Shown piece by piece: positions 17,066-25,868 of a stretch of DNA of 64,000 nt (the first letter of the stretch is position 1; every line of letters begins with the position of its first letter). Made by a program: the position numbers and the translations under genes. Below the pieces are notes generated by a model. The model worked only from the letters and a program-made list of their open reading frames with translations, was not told the origin of the DNA and did no database searches. Source of the stretch: Bailinhaonella thermotolerans. Its GTDB lineage: Bacteria > Actinomycetota > Actinomycetes > Streptosporangiales > Streptosporangiaceae. The stretch is from NCBI RefSeq assembly GCF_003594875.1, contig NZ_QZEY01000008.1, positions 62,001 through 126,000 of the forward strand, given 5' to 3'.

Positions 17066-17138
17066 AGCCGACGAGGGGAATCGAACCCCTAACCTGCCGC
17101 TTACAAGGCGGCTGCTCTGCCGATTGAGCTACGTCGGC
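17066..17138 (-). tRNA. tRNA-Thr (anticodon TGT)
   Basis: The minus strand folds into a 73-nt cloverleaf without encoded CCA: acceptor stem GCCGACG/CGTCGGC, D arm GCTC...GAGC, anticodon stem GCCGC/GCGGC around loop CTTGTAA (anticodon TGT, threonine ACA), variable loop AGGTT and T arm AGGGG-TTCGATT-CCCCT. The discriminator base is T. It sits between rlmB and the glycosyltransferase operon, all on the minus strand. Confidence 0.95.
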
Positions 17139-17152
17139 GGGTGCCACGAAGT

Positions 17153-18124
17153 CTAGTGCCCTCCACGCCGCTTACGGGCAACCTCGTACAGGGCGATGCC
17201 CGCGGCGACCCCGGCGTTGAGCGACTCGGCGGCGGCCCCCATCGGGATCCGCACGACCTGGTCGCAGGACTCGCGGACGAGCCGCGACAACCCCTTGCCC
17301 TCCGAGCCCACCACGATCACGAGCGGGTCCGCCGCGAGGTCCACCGCGTCGATGTCGACGTCGCCCTCGCCGTCGAGGCCGATGACGAACAGGCCGCGCT
17401 CGCGGTACTCCTCAAGGGCCCGGGTCAGGTTGACCGCGCGGGCCACGGGGGTGCTCGCCAGCGTGCCTGCGGAGGTCTTCCAAGCCGAGGCGGTGACCCC
17501 GGCCGAGCGGCGGGACGGCACGAGCAGGCCGTGCGCGCCGAACGCCGCCGCCGAGCGCACGATCGCGCCCAGGTTGCGGGGGTCGGTCACGCCGTCCAGC
17601 GCCACGATCAGCGGCGTCTCGGCGGCCTCCCTGGCCCGGTCGAGCAGGTCGTCGGGGTGGGCGTAGGAGTAGGCCGGGACCTTGAGCACCAGGCCCTGGT
17701 GGGAGGCGCCGTCGGTGAGCCGGTCCAGCTCGGAGCGGGCCGCCTCCATGAGCGCGATGCCCCGGTCGGCCGCCAGCTTGATCGACTCACGCACGCGGTC
17801 GTCGTTGTCGATGCGCTGGGCGACGTAGAGCGCCGTCGCAGGCACCCGCGCCCGCAGCGCCTCCACCACCGGGTTGCGGCCGCTGACCACCTCGGGGGCG
17901 TCGGCGGACCGCGTCCTGGACGGGGTGCGGCCGCCGCCGCGCGCGGCGGGGGCCGGGGCGGCCTTGCCCGTCGCACGGGCCTCGCGCCGCTTCTTGTCCG
18001 AGAACCACGGGCGCATGCTCGCGGGGGGCGTCGGCCCCTTGCCCTCCAGGGCGCGGCGGACGTGCCCGCCCGTGCCCTTGCTCGGGCCCTTCTTGCGGCT
18101 CCCGCCGCTCTTTCCGCCAGCCAT
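17153..18124 (-). CDS. rlmB: 23S rRNA (guanosine-2'-O)-methyltransferase RlmB (SpoU family)
   Basis: 323 residues from ATG 18124 (GGTGGGGGAC upstream). A Lys/Arg/Gly-rich disordered extension of about 85 residues precedes an L30e-like RNA-binding domain (VSGRNPVVEALRARVPATAL) and the SPOUT methyltransferase domain. The three SpoU motifs are visible: DPRNLGAIVRSAAAFG, VVGSEGKGLSRLVRESCD and IPMGAAAESLNAGVAAGIAL. It methylates a conserved guanosine of the 23S peptidyl-transferase region. It follows cysS (gap about 200 nt), the usual actinobacterial order, and is followed by tRNA-Thr. Confidence 0.93.
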   Translation of the reverse strand: MAGGKSGGSRKKGPSKGTGGHVRRALEGKGPTPPASMRPWFSDKKRREARATGKAAPAPAARGGGRTPSRTRSADAPEVVSGRNPVVEALRARVPATALYVAQRIDNDDRVRESIKLAADRGIALMEAARSELDRLTDGASHQGLVLKVPAYSYAHPDDLLDRAREAAETPLIVALDGVTDPRNLGAIVRSAAAFGAHGLLVPSRRSAGVTASAWKTSAGTLASTPVARAVNLTRALEEYRERGLFVIGLDGEGDVDIDAVDLAADPLVIVVGSEGKGLSRLVRESCDQVVRIPMGAAAESLNAGVAAGIALYEVARKRRGGH

Positions 18125-18332
18125 GTCCCCCACCTTGCTAGAACGCGGCATACCTTATCGGAACCTGAGCGATGCTCGATGCGGCCGCGTCTCTTCCGAC
18201 GCGGCCGGGGCCGATTTGGTTGCGCGTTATTACCGTTTTCTTGTCGTCTGTGCCCGCCCGGGCTGGTTCGATCCCGGGCGGGCGTCGCGTCAGGCGCGGG
18301 TCGGCGCCCCGTGATCTCGCGGTGGGCGCCGG

Positions 18333-19736
18333 TCAGCGCCGCGCGATCTCCCAGCGCGGGCCCTGGGCGGTGTCCTCGACCGTGATCCCGGCGGCGGCCA
18401 GGCTGTCGCGGATGGCGTCGGCCGCGGCGTAGTCCTTGCGGGCCCGCGCCGCCTGCCGCTGCTCCAGGGCCACCCGGATCAGGGCCTCGATCGTGTCGTG
18501 CAGGTCGGTGTCCACGTGCCCGGCCCCGCTGCGCCACTGCGGCGAGCGCGGGTCGAGGCCCAGGACGTCCATCATGTTCTGCGTCTCGGCCAGGTGCCGC
18601 GCGAGCTGCTCCTTGTCGCCCACGGCCAGCGCGTTGTTGCCCTCGCGCACCACCTCGTGCACGACGGCGAGCGCCTGCGGCGTGGCCAGGTCGTCGTTCA
18701 TGGCGTTGACGAACGCCTCCGGCAGCGGGGCGTCGGCGTCCACGTCGTGGATCATCTCCGAGGCGCGGGTCACGAACCCCTCGATGCGCCGGTAGGCCGC
18801 CGCGGCCTCGGCCAGCGCCTCGTCGGAGTAGTCGATCACCGAGCGGTAGTGCGGCGCGGCCAGGTAGTACCGCAGCTCGACCGGCCGGACCTTCTCCAGC
18901 AGGGACGGGATGAGCAGCGAGTTGCCGAGCGACTTGCTCATCTTCTCGCCGCCCACGGCCAGCAGCCCGTTGTGCATCCAGTAGCGGGCGAACCCGTCAC
19001 CGGCCGCCTTGGACTGGGCGATCTCGTTCTCGTGGTGCGGGAAGATCAGGTCCATCCCGCCGCCGTGGATGTCGAACGTCGAGCCGAGGTACTTGGTCGC
19101 CATGGCCGAGCACTCCAGGTGCCAGCCGGGCCGGCCGCGCCCCCACGGGGTGGGCCAGCTCGGCTCACCCGGCTTCTCGCCCTTCCACAGCGCGAAGTCG
19201 CGCGGGTCCCGCTTGAGCGAGTCGGTGTCGGTGTCCCCCGCCTCGCGCATGTTCTCCAGCCTCTGGTTGGAGAGCGCGCCGTAGCCGGCGTAGGACTTCA
19301 CGTCGAAGTAGACGTCGCCGCCCGAGGCGTACGCGTGGCCGCGCTCGATCAGCCGCTGCATCAGCTCGACCATCTCGGTGACGTGGCCGGTCGCCCGGGG
19401 CTCCACGGTCGGCGGGAGGCAGCCGAGGGTGTCGTACGCCCAGGTGAACGCGCGGGCGTAGCGGCTGGAGACGGCCCACCACGGCACGCCCTCCCGCCAG
19501 GCGACGTAGAGGATCTTGTCGTCGATGTCCGTGAGATTGCGGCAGAACGTCACGTCGTAGCCGCTGCGCAGCAGCCAGCGGCGCAGGACGTCGTAGTTGA
19601 CGCTGGACCGCACGTGCCCGATGTGCGGGGCGGCCTGCGGCGTCGCCCCGCACAGGTAGATCGACACCCGGCCGGCCTCGACCGGGACGAAATCACGGAC
19701 AGTGCGGGTGCTGGTGTCGTATACGCGCAGGCTCAC
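18333..19736 (-). CDS. cysS: Cysteinyl-tRNA synthetase
   Basis: 467 residues, normal length. The N-terminal [17 protein letters not shown] contains the HIGH-like ATP motif and the first zinc Cys. The remaining zinc ligands are in WHLECSAMA and [11 protein letters not shown], and the KMSKS loop is [17 protein letters not shown]-type anticodon domain follows. It charges tRNA-Cys. It is the CysRS paralogue that sits with rlmB, distinct from the mycothiol ligase MshC (which uses the same fold but would lack this anticodon region). Confidence 0.94.
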   Translation of the reverse strand: MSLRVYDTSTRTVRDFVPVEAGRVSIYLCGATPQAAPHIGHVRSSVNYDVLRRWLLRSGYDVTFCRNLTDIDDKILYVAWREGVPWWAVSSRYARAFTWAYDTLGCLPPTVEPRATGHVTEMVELMQRLIERGHAYASGGDVYFDVKSYAGYGALSNQRLENMREAGDTDTDSLKRDPRDFALWKGEKPGEPSWPTPWGRGRPGWHLECSAMATKYLGSTFDIHGGGMDLIFPHHENEIAQSKAAGDGFARYWMHNGLLAVGGEKMSKSLGNSLLIPSLLEKVRPVELRYYLAAPHYRSVIDYSDEALAEAAAAYRRIEGFVTRASEMIHDVDADAPLPEAFVNAMNDDLATPQALAVVHEVVREGNNALAVGDKEQLARHLAETQNMMDVLGLDPRSPQWRSGAGHVDTDLHDTIEALIRVALEQRQAARARKDYAAADAIRDSLAAAGITVEDTAQGPRWEIARR

Positions 19737-19761
19737 GCAGGCAAGGCTATTTGATGCCGGC

Positions 19762-20175
19762 TCAACTCAGGTGCCGAACCTGCCCAGGACCCGCGTAATG
19801 GACGACTTTCTCCGGCACGACGCGCACGATGACCCGCACCTTGTCCGGCGCCTCCTGACGGAACGGCTTCCCGGTGTACGCCAGGGCCAGCTCCTCGATC
19901 AGCGTCCGCTCAGGGTCGTCGCTCAGCGCCGCCCTGCCCCGCACCTCGACGTACCGCTGCGGGTCCTCCGGATCCTGCACGATCAGGCTGACGCGCGGGT
20001 CGCGGGCCAGGTTGGCGTACTTGCGGCGGTCCTTGAGCGTGGAGAAGTAGACCGCTTCCTCGTCCGACTTCACCCAGACGATGCTGGTCTGGGGGGAGCC
20101 GTCGGGCTGCAGGGTCGCGACGAATGCGAAGTTGGGCGCGGTGAGCAGCGCTCGCGCCTCTGCTGGGAGTGCCAT
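19762..20175 (-). CDS. PPOX-class (F420/FMN-binding split-barrel) oxidoreductase
   Basis: 137 residues from ATG 20175. Features of the FDOR/PPOX split beta-barrel: [40 protein letters not shown] and [13 protein letters not shown]. The KDRRKYxNL segment is common in F420-dependent actinobacterial members. It should reduce or bind a flavin-type cofactor substrate; the natural substrate is unknown. It is a tandem paralogue of the gene directly upstream (gap 23 nt), so the pair is one transcript. Both lie between cysS and ispF, genes that are often closer together in related genomes. Confidence 0.85.
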   Translation of the reverse strand: MALPAEARALLTAPNFAFVATLQPDGSPQTSIVWVKSDEEAVYFSTLKDRRKYANLARDPRVSLIVQDPEDPQRYVEVRGRAALSDDPERTLIEELALAYTGKPFRQEAPDKVRVIVRVVPEKVVHYAGPGQVRHLS

Positions 20176-20198
20176 CCCCGGAGTGTAGCGAGCGCCCG

Positions 20199-20591
20199 TC
20201 AGTCGCCCCGGACCACCACCTTGCGGGGCGTGATGCGGATGATCACCCGCTGCGCGCCGGGCGGGTCGTTCGTGTAGTCCGCGCCGGTGTACTTCCGCGA
20301 CAGCTCGTTGATGAGGACGCTCTGCGGGTCGTCCTCCACCGTGACCTCGCCGCGCACCTCGGCGTAGTGGTACGGGTCGGCCGGGTCGAACACCAGGACC
20401 GTGGCGCGCGGGTCGTACTGCAGGTTCTGGTACTTCCTGCGGTCCTTGGTGGTCGAGAAGTGGACCTCGTCGTCCTCGGTCTTGACCCACACCACCGACG
20501 AGTGGGGCGTGCCGTCCGGTTGCAGCGTCGTGACCGTGGCGAAGTTCTTCGCGTCGAACAGTTTGCGCGCGTTGTCCCCGAGCTGAGCCAT
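20199..20591 (-). CDS. PPOX-class (F420/FMN-binding split-barrel) oxidoreductase, paralogue
   Basis: 130 residues. It has the same signature order as its neighbour: FATVTTLQPDGTPHSSVVWV, VHFSTTKDRRKYQNLQYDPR and YAEVRGEVTVEDDP. The two proteins are near equal in length and clearly arose by duplication; their C-termini differ (RVIIRITPRKVVVRGD here). They could form a heterodimer or have diverged in substrate. The start ATG at 20591 lies 92 bp from the start of a divergent gene. Confidence 0.85.
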   Translation of the reverse strand: MAQLGDNARKLFDAKNFATVTTLQPDGTPHSSVVWVKTEDDEVHFSTTKDRRKYQNLQYDPRATVLVFDPADPYHYAEVRGEVTVEDDPQSVLINELSRKYTGADYTNDPPGAQRVIIRITPRKVVVRGD

Positions 20592-20682
20592 GCGTTCCCC
20601 CGATACGCGTGATTCGTCTGTTCCGATTCTGTCATCCGGGCGGGACGCGCCCCCGCCCGCCCCGTTCGGTTACGGTCGGGGC

Positions 20683-21513
20683 GTGCACACGCTCTACACC
20701 CGCCTCGTCGACGATGCCGCTCTCTTTCCCCCGGGGAACGCCCCCATGCCCGCCGCCCTGCGCGGGCACCGGGAGGCCAAGGCCGGGACCCACGCCCCGC
20801 TCGTCGGCCGTTTCCTGTGCCCCTCGTCCCGTCTGGCCGAGATGCGCGACCTGCTCGTGCCCGAGGACCTGATCGAGCTGGGGCTGATCGCGGACACCGG
20901 GCTGCCGGGACTGCCCGCCGCGCTTTCGGCGATCGCCGCCGAGCCCCGCGTGCGGATGACCGGGCTGGAGATCGCGCTGCCCCGCGAGGCCGACCAGGCC
21001 CGCGCCGCGACCGTGACGCTCGCCTCGCTCCCCGCCGACCTGGGCGAGGACGTGGACGTCTTCATCGAGCTGCCCCGCCTGCCGGGCTGGCACGAGGCCC
21101 TGGAGCGCGTCGCCGCGGCCGGCCGCGGGGCCAAGCTGCGCACCGGCGGGCTGTCGGCGGACCTGTTCCCCACGCCCGCGGAGGTCGCGGCGTTCATCGA
21201 GGCGTGCGTCGCGCTGGGCGTGCCGTTCAAGTGCACGGCCGGGCTGCACCACGCCGTACGGCACCGCGCGGCCGAGACCGGGTTCGTCCACCACGGCTTC
21301 CTCAACATCGTCCTGGCCACGGCCGCGGCGGTGGCCGGGTCCGGCGACGCCGCCGACATCCTGGCGTCGGAAGACGCGGACGCGCTGGCGAAGGCGGCGC
21401 GAGCCGTGCCCGGGGAGACCGCGGCGAGGACCCGTGCGCTGTTCGCCGGCTACGGCTCGTGCAGCCTGGCCGACCCCATCACCGACCTGCGCGCCCTCGG
21501 CCTCATCGACTGA
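20683..21513 (+). CDS. Conserved actinobacterial protein of unknown function
   Basis: 276 residues from GTG 20683; the reading frame is open further upstream but without a start that has a ribosome binding site. The product opens HTLYTRLVDDAALFPPGNAP, and has a regular alpha/beta pattern with GLGLIADTGLP-like, ELPRLPGWHEAL and AKLRTGG segments near the middle, and VPFKCTAGLHHAVRH near 185. The alternating strands ending in short acidic turns suggest a TIM-barrel-like fold, which is inference. There is no signal peptide or membrane segment. The stop codon is followed at once by a 9-bp tandem repeat. Confidence 0.75.
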   Translation: MHTLYTRLVDDAALFPPGNAPMPAALRGHREAKAGTHAPLVGRFLCPSSRLAEMRDLLVPEDLIELGLIADTGLPGLPAALSAIAAEPRVRMTGLEIALPREADQARAATVTLASLPADLGEDVDVFIELPRLPGWHEALERVAAAGRGAKLRTGGLSADLFPTPAEVAAFIEACVALGVPFKCTAGLHHAVRHRAAETGFVHHGFLNIVLATAAAVAGSGDAADILASEDADALAKAARAVPGETAARTRALFAGYGSCSLADPITDLRALGLID

Positions 21514-21612
21514 ATCGACTGAATCGACCGGGCCGACCGGATCGGCTGAATCGACCGGCTCGACCGGCTCGACCGGCTCGACCGGCTCGGCCGGCTCGAC
21601 CGGCTCGGCCGA
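21507..21612. repeat. 9-bp tandem repeat (ACCGGCTCG)n
   Basis: Starting at the stop codon of the preceding gene, about 100 bp consist of 9-bp units derived from ACCGGCTCG, with degenerate GAATCGACT-type units first and nearly identical units later. The array would extend a read-through protein with Thr/Gly/Ser repeats. It looks like replication slippage. Confidence 0.75.
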
Positions 21613-21661
21613 GCGCCGGCGCGGGTCTCCCGCGCCGGCGCCGTACGGCTCACGCGCCCCC

Positions 21662-21709
21662 GTGAGGGGGCCGCAACGCGGGACGGTGAGGGGGCCGCAA
21701 CGCGGGACG
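21662..21709. repeat. Tandem duplication of a 24-bp unit
   Basis: Two identical head-to-tail copies of a unit beginning GTGAGGGGGCCGCAACGC (21662-21685 and 21686-21709), between the 9-bp array and the 3' end of the GlsB-like gene. No known function. Confidence 0.85.
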
Positions 21710-21749
21710 GCGGACCGGGAACCCCGGTCCGCCGTCCTCGTGCCTCTTG

Positions 21750-22022
21750 CTAGAGATTCGTTCTGCGCCTGCTGAAGCCGGCGACGATCGCCACGCCGAC
21801 GGCCGCGAGCACCACCTGGAGGAGTATCTCGATCCAGTCGATGCCGGGGGTGGTGGCCACCCCCAGGTACTGGGCTATCCACGTGCCGAGAAGCGCGGCC
21901 ACGATGCCCACGACGATCGTCAGGATGATGCCGACCGGCTGCCGGCCCGGAAGGACCAGGCGGCCGAGGGCTCCGACGATCGCGCCGATCACGATCGCGC
22001 CGATGATGGTCTCGGGTGACAT
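21750..22022 (-). CDS. GlsB/YeaQ/YmgE-family stress-response membrane protein
   Basis: 90 residues from ATG 22022 with GGGAGGAA upstream. There are three membrane segments. The Gly-rich repeat IIGAIVIGAIVGALGRLVLPG followed by GIILTIVVGIVAALLGTWIA is the transglycosylase-associated (Tag) family pattern. Members are small stress-induced membrane proteins of unknown activity. The C-terminus is a short basic tail (SRRRTNL). It is monocistronic. Confidence 0.88.
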   Translation of the reverse strand: MSPETIIGAIVIGAIVGALGRLVLPGRQPVGIILTIVVGIVAALLGTWIAQYLGVATTPGIDWIEILLQVVLAAVGVAIVAGFSRRRTNL

Positions 22023-22411
22023 GACGGTTCCTCCCTGTCCAGTGACCCTGTCACCGTCGCTCCCGGGGGTACCCGTTTCCCGGCGAACCATCCAAAAAAG
22101 TCGCTGTCCTGCAAAGATCGGTATGGATTACGTGATCCCGGGCCCGCGCGGGGCTCTCAGAGGCCCGCGGGACGCCGTACGGGAGAAGCGGCGGAAGATG
22201 ATCGCCGAGGGCGCCGGAAGATCATCTGGAGGCGGCGCGGAGGCGCGCGGGGGAAAGCGGAGCGGCGCCCCGATCCGCGCCGGCGGGACGCCGCTCCACA
22301 GATGACGGATTGCCGAACACGCCGGACATTCCATCGAATATTTGACGCACGTCGCGTCGAGGTGGTTCACCGGAAATCCGTAGCGATTCCCCGCCAAAGG
22401 TCCGGCGAATG
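22023..22411. other. 389-bp gene-free stretch between ispF and the GlsB-like gene
   Basis: No supported ORF. It holds one GCCGTACGGG copy near 22170 and an inverted repeat AGATGATC (22196-22203) / GATCATCT (22220-22227) with a 16-nt loop. An A/T-richer patch around 22310-22400 lies next to the ispF 3' end. The promoter of the GlsB-like gene must be in its left part, but I see no clear consensus. In related genomes this is roughly where the carD-ispD-ispF-cysS order would be continuous. Confidence 0.5.
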
Positions 22412-22894
22412 TCAGCCGATTTCGATCACCAGGGCGGTGGCGATCGCCGCGATTCCCTCGCCGCGGCCCGTGAGCCCGAGCCCGTCCGTGGTGGTGCCGG
22501 AGATCGTCACCGGGGCGCCGGCCGCGTCGGTCAGCGCGCGCTCGGCCTCAGTACGGCGGGGCGCCAGCTTGGGGCGGTTGCCGATGACCTGGATCGCGAT
22601 GTTGCCGATCTCGTAACCGGCCTCGCGGACCCGGCGGGCGGCCTCCTTGAGCAGGACCACGCCCGCGGCGCCGGCCCAGCGGGGGTCGTCGGTGCCGAAG
22701 ACCGCGCCGAGGTCGCCCAGACCGGCGGCCGAGAGCAGCGCGTCGCAGGCCGCGTGGCAGGCGGTGTCGCCGTCGGAGTGGCCGGCCAGGCCCGTCTCGC
22801 CGGGCCAGTGCAGACCGGCCAGATGCAGCGAACGCCCAGATGAAAACGGGTGGACGTCGACTCCGACGCCCACCCGGGGAAGCTTCGCGCTCAG
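22412..22894 (-). CDS. ispF: 2-C-methyl-D-erythritol 2,4-cyclodiphosphate synthase
   Basis: About 160 residues. Metal ligands are in [10 protein letters not shown] (Asp/His) and the family motifs [20 protein letters not shown] and [14 protein letters not shown] are intact. It makes the cyclodiphosphate intermediate of the MEP isoprenoid pathway. The start is uncertain: no ATG exists. CTG 22894 would overlap the carD stop by 4 nt (CTGA, with GAGGTG 8 nt upstream) and gives the family's full N-terminus; GTG 22873 would begin inside it. It is translationally coupled to carD. ispD, usually between or beside these genes, is not present. Confidence 0.88.
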   Translation of the reverse strand: MSAKLPRVGVGVDVHPFSSGRSLHLAGLHWPGETGLAGHSDGDTACHAACDALLSAAGLGDLGAVFGTDDPRWAGAAGVVLLKEAARRVREAGYEIGNIAIQVIGNRPKLAPRRTEAERALTDAAGAPVTISGTTTDGLGLTGRGEGIAAIATALVIEIG

Positions 22895-23373
22895 TTGGTC
22901 AGCACCTCGTCGAGCAGAGCCTCGGCCTTGTCCTCGTTGGTCTTCTCGGCCAGCGCCAGCTCGCTGACCAGTATCTGGCGGGCCTTGGCCAGCATGCGCT
23001 TCTCGCCGGCGGACAGGCCCCGCTCCTTGTCCCTGCGCCACAGGTCGCGGACGACCTCGGCGACCTTGTTCACGTCACCGGAGGCGAGCTTCTCAAGGTT
23101 GGCCTTGTAGCGGCGCGACCAGTTGGTCGGCTCTTCTGTGTGCGGTGCGCGCAGCACCTCGAAGACGCGCTCCAGCCCTTCCTGGCCGACGACGTCGCGG
23201 ACACCGACGAGTTCCGCGTTGTCCGCGGGCACGCGAACGGTAAGGTCGCCCTTGTCGACCTTCAGGACCAGGTAGGTCTTTTCCTCACCCTTGATGGTGC
23301 GAGTCTCGATGGCTTCGATCCGAGCAGCCCCGTGGTGGGGGTAGACGACGGTGTCGCCGACCTGGAAAGTCAT
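22891..23373 (-). CDS. carD: CarD-family RNA polymerase-binding transcription factor
   Basis: 160 residues, full length. The N-terminal RNAP-interacting domain starts [20 protein letters not shown], and the C-terminal helical DNA-binding domain includes the conserved Trp in [20 protein letters not shown]. CarD stabilises the open complex at housekeeping promoters, including rRNA. Earlier in-frame ATG/GTG codons lack the conserved N-terminus. It has its own promoter at 23440-23467 and is cotranscribed with ispF. Confidence 0.95.
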   Translation of the reverse strand: MTFQVGDTVVYPHHGAARIEAIETRTIKGEEKTYLVLKVDKGDLTVRVPADNAELVGVRDVVGQEGLERVFEVLRAPHTEEPTNWSRRYKANLEKLASGDVNKVAEVVRDLWRRDKERGLSAGEKRMLAKARQILVSELALAEKTNEDKAEALLDEVLTN

Positions 23374-23439
23374 GTGACAAGTACCCCTTCCGCTGTACTC
23401 AAGGGTACCACGTGATTTGCCGGGCTCGGAACAGAGAAA

Positions 23440-23467
23440 AGTATATAACTGCAGGTCAAAGCCGCAA
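23440..23467 (-). promoter_or_regulatory. Probable housekeeping promoter of carD
   Basis: On the minus strand TTGCGG (-35) and TATACT (-10) are separated by 16 bp, in a locally A/T-rich patch. This places the transcription start about 60 bp before the carD ATG. It is one of the few good SigA-like promoters visible by eye in the window. Confidence 0.55.
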
Positions 23468-23608
23468 TTAGGGACTTGACAAGTGGGCGACTCCGTGAAA
23501 CTCCACGACTGACACATGCCTCTGACCCCACCGGCCAGTCGCCGCGCGGATATCACGTCGCATACTTGTGGGACCCGCCGCAAGCGATCTGGCCGGGAGG
23601 TGCACCAC

Positions 23609-24253
23609 ATGAACGGCCATGACAAGGACGACTCCGGTCTCCCGCCTGTTCACGTGGTGATTCCCGACGATCTGCGCGAGCTCGACCGCGAGGTGCGCGC
23701 CTACCACCGGGAGCAGCGGCACCGGCGCCGGGCCGAGTGGTGGCGGCGGCTCTCGCGGCGGCTGGGCCCGCTCGGGCCGATCCTGGTCGGCGCCGTCGTC
23801 ATGGTCACCGCCTCGGCCACGATGATGATCGCGTTCGCGCCCCAGGCGGGCGGTCCCGCGCCGGCCGTCTCGTCCTACGCCTCGCCCGGCCTGAGCCGCA
23901 CCACGGGCTCCCCGCTGCCCGCGATGACCCTGACCGTGAACGGCCGGCCCACCGCGCTGGCGGCCCTGCGGCCCGCCGTGCTCCTGCTGCTGCCCGACAC
24001 GGACGCCGCCGAGACGTCCGCCGCCGTCGCCGAGATCCGCCGCCTGGCGGAGCGGGCCGGAGTCCGCGCCTACACCGTGCGCGGCTCCGGGGCCGACATC
24101 GCCGACCCGCAGGGGGCCCTGCGCGCGGCCTACCACGCGGGCTCGTTCACCGCGGTCCTCGTCCGCCACGACGGCGTCGTCTCCGCCGTCGTGCGGTCCT
24201 CCCGCCCCGACAAGGCCCTGGCCGACCGCATCGCCCGCCTGCGCCCCTCCTGA
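23609..24253 (+). CDS. Single-pass membrane protein, thioredoxin-like ectodomain without Cys
   Basis: 214 residues from ATG 23609 (GGGAGG upstream). A basic N-terminal region of about 50 residues ([18 protein letters not shown]) is followed by one membrane helix (about 58-80), then an extracytoplasmic domain. That domain begins [20 protein letters not shown] with [11 protein letters not shown], matching the spacing of AhpC/thioredoxin-fold proteins but with no Cys in the active-site position. Fold assignment is inference. It is divergent from carD and upstream of a lipoprotein gene, a position conserved near phoR/phoP in related genomes as I recall. Confidence 0.75.
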   Translation: MNGHDKDDSGLPPVHVVIPDDLRELDREVRAYHREQRHRRRAEWWRRLSRRLGPLGPILVGAVVMVTASATMMIAFAPQAGGPAPAVSSYASPGLSRTTGSPLPAMTLTVNGRPTALAALRPAVLLLLPDTDAAETSAAVAEIRRLAERAGVRAYTVRGSGADIADPQGALRAAYHAGSFTAVLVRHDGVVSAVVRSSRPDKALADRIARLRPS

Positions 24254-24472
24254 CGTACGGCGGGCCGCCCCAGGGGGCCGGAGGGGGACCTGGGGCGGGG
24301 GCGGGCGCGGACCAGTGGTAAGGGGTCGCTATCTTGTGTCTGTCGCGTTCCATCCCAAGGTAGCGATGTGCCCTGGCTTCGCCCGGGATCACCTGGGACA
24401 GGCAATGGGCGGGTCGATCCAGGCCCCCGGCGCGGCACCCCCGTAATCCTCTCGGTAAGGAGAAGGCGAACC

Positions 24473-25063
24473 GTGATCCGCAGCAGCCGACGCAGGGCTC
24501 TCATCGTCGCAGCGGCTCTCGCGCTGGCCCCGGTGACAGCGGGCTGCGCGGCCGGTTTCGACGCCCAGACCAGCGCGTTCTACGCCCCCGTGGACGGCCT
24601 CACCGCCAAGTTCCGCGGCATCACCATCGCCGACGCGTTCGTGCTGGGCCCGGCGTCGGGGCAGGTCCTCCCGGCGGGCTCCCCGGCGCCGCTGTACATC
24701 ACGCTGTCCAACGGCAACGGCGCCCCCGACACCCTCACGGCGGTGGCGGCCCCCGGCTTCGCGGGCCAGGTCAAGGTCACCCCGGTCCCGCTGCCCCCCA
24801 AGGCTCTGGTCAACCTGGCCAAGCCGAGCCCGACGGTGATCCTGGACAAGCTCGCCACCCCGGTCCGCGGCGGCGAGAACGTCAAGGTGACCCTCTCCTT
24901 CGCGAACGCGGGCACCACCACCGTCACGGTCCCGGTGATCGCGCGCAGCGCCCACTACTCCACCCTGCCGACGGCGCCGGGCGCCCCGGCGGCCTCCTTC
25001 GTCACCCCGGCCCCGTCGCCCACCCCGGCCGCCACCGCCGGCGGCCACGGCGCGGGCCACTGA
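24473..25063 (+). CDS. Putative lipoprotein of unknown function
   Basis: 196 residues from GTG 24473 with AAGGAGAA upstream. The signal sequence ends in the lipobox PVTAGC, so Cys (about residue 24) should be lipidated and the protein anchored outside the membrane. The mature part has an immunoglobulin-like beta pattern (APLYITLSNGNGAPDTL, ENVKVTLSFANAGTTTVTVP), similar in outline to PCu(A)C copper chaperones but without their His/Met copper motif. The C-terminus is Pro/Thr/Ala-rich and ends GGHGAGH. A strong terminator follows. Confidence 0.78.
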   Translation: MIRSSRRRALIVAAALALAPVTAGCAAGFDAQTSAFYAPVDGLTAKFRGITIADAFVLGPASGQVLPAGSPAPLYITLSNGNGAPDTLTAVAAPGFAGQVKVTPVPLPPKALVNLAKPSPTVILDKLATPVRGGENVKVTLSFANAGTTTVTVPVIARSAHYSTLPTAPGAPAASFVTPAPSPTPAATAGGHGAGH

Positions 25064-25088
25064 CCCGCGAGGGCTCGCAGGCGCACGC

Positions 25089-25131
25089 AAGGGCCCCGCG
25101 GACTCCTGTCCCAGGAGTTCGCGGGGCCCTT
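25089..25131. terminator. Strong bidirectional terminator
   Basis: AAGGGCCCCGCG-G-ACTCCTG, a 3-nt loop and CAGGAGT-T-CGCGGGGCCCTT form a 20-bp stem with a single G-T pair. A-tracts and T-tracts at its ends make it function in both directions. It separates the convergent lipoprotein gene and phoP. Confidence 0.85.
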
Positions 25132-25178
25132 CGCCGTGTCCGGCCCCGCCCACCGTACGGCGGGGCGGGCACCGCGGG

Positions 25179-25864
<686 letters not shown>

Positions 25865-25868
<4 letters not shown>

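Noticed and set aside
13441-17127. A 1228-codon open frame on the plus strand opposite the glycosyltransferase operon
   Set aside because: It is antisense to four genes with clear GT2 motifs, is rich in Arg/Gly/Val/His without domains, and results from the lack of stops in very high-GC DNA.
17066-17138. tRNA as an integration site for a genomic island carrying the glycosyltransferases
   Set aside because: No integrase, no repeated tRNA 3' end downstream of the operon and no compositional break were seen.
24473-25063. Copper chaperone PCu(A)C
   Set aside because: The fold outline is similar, but the His/Met copper-binding motif is missing, so it is listed as a lipoprotein of unknown function.
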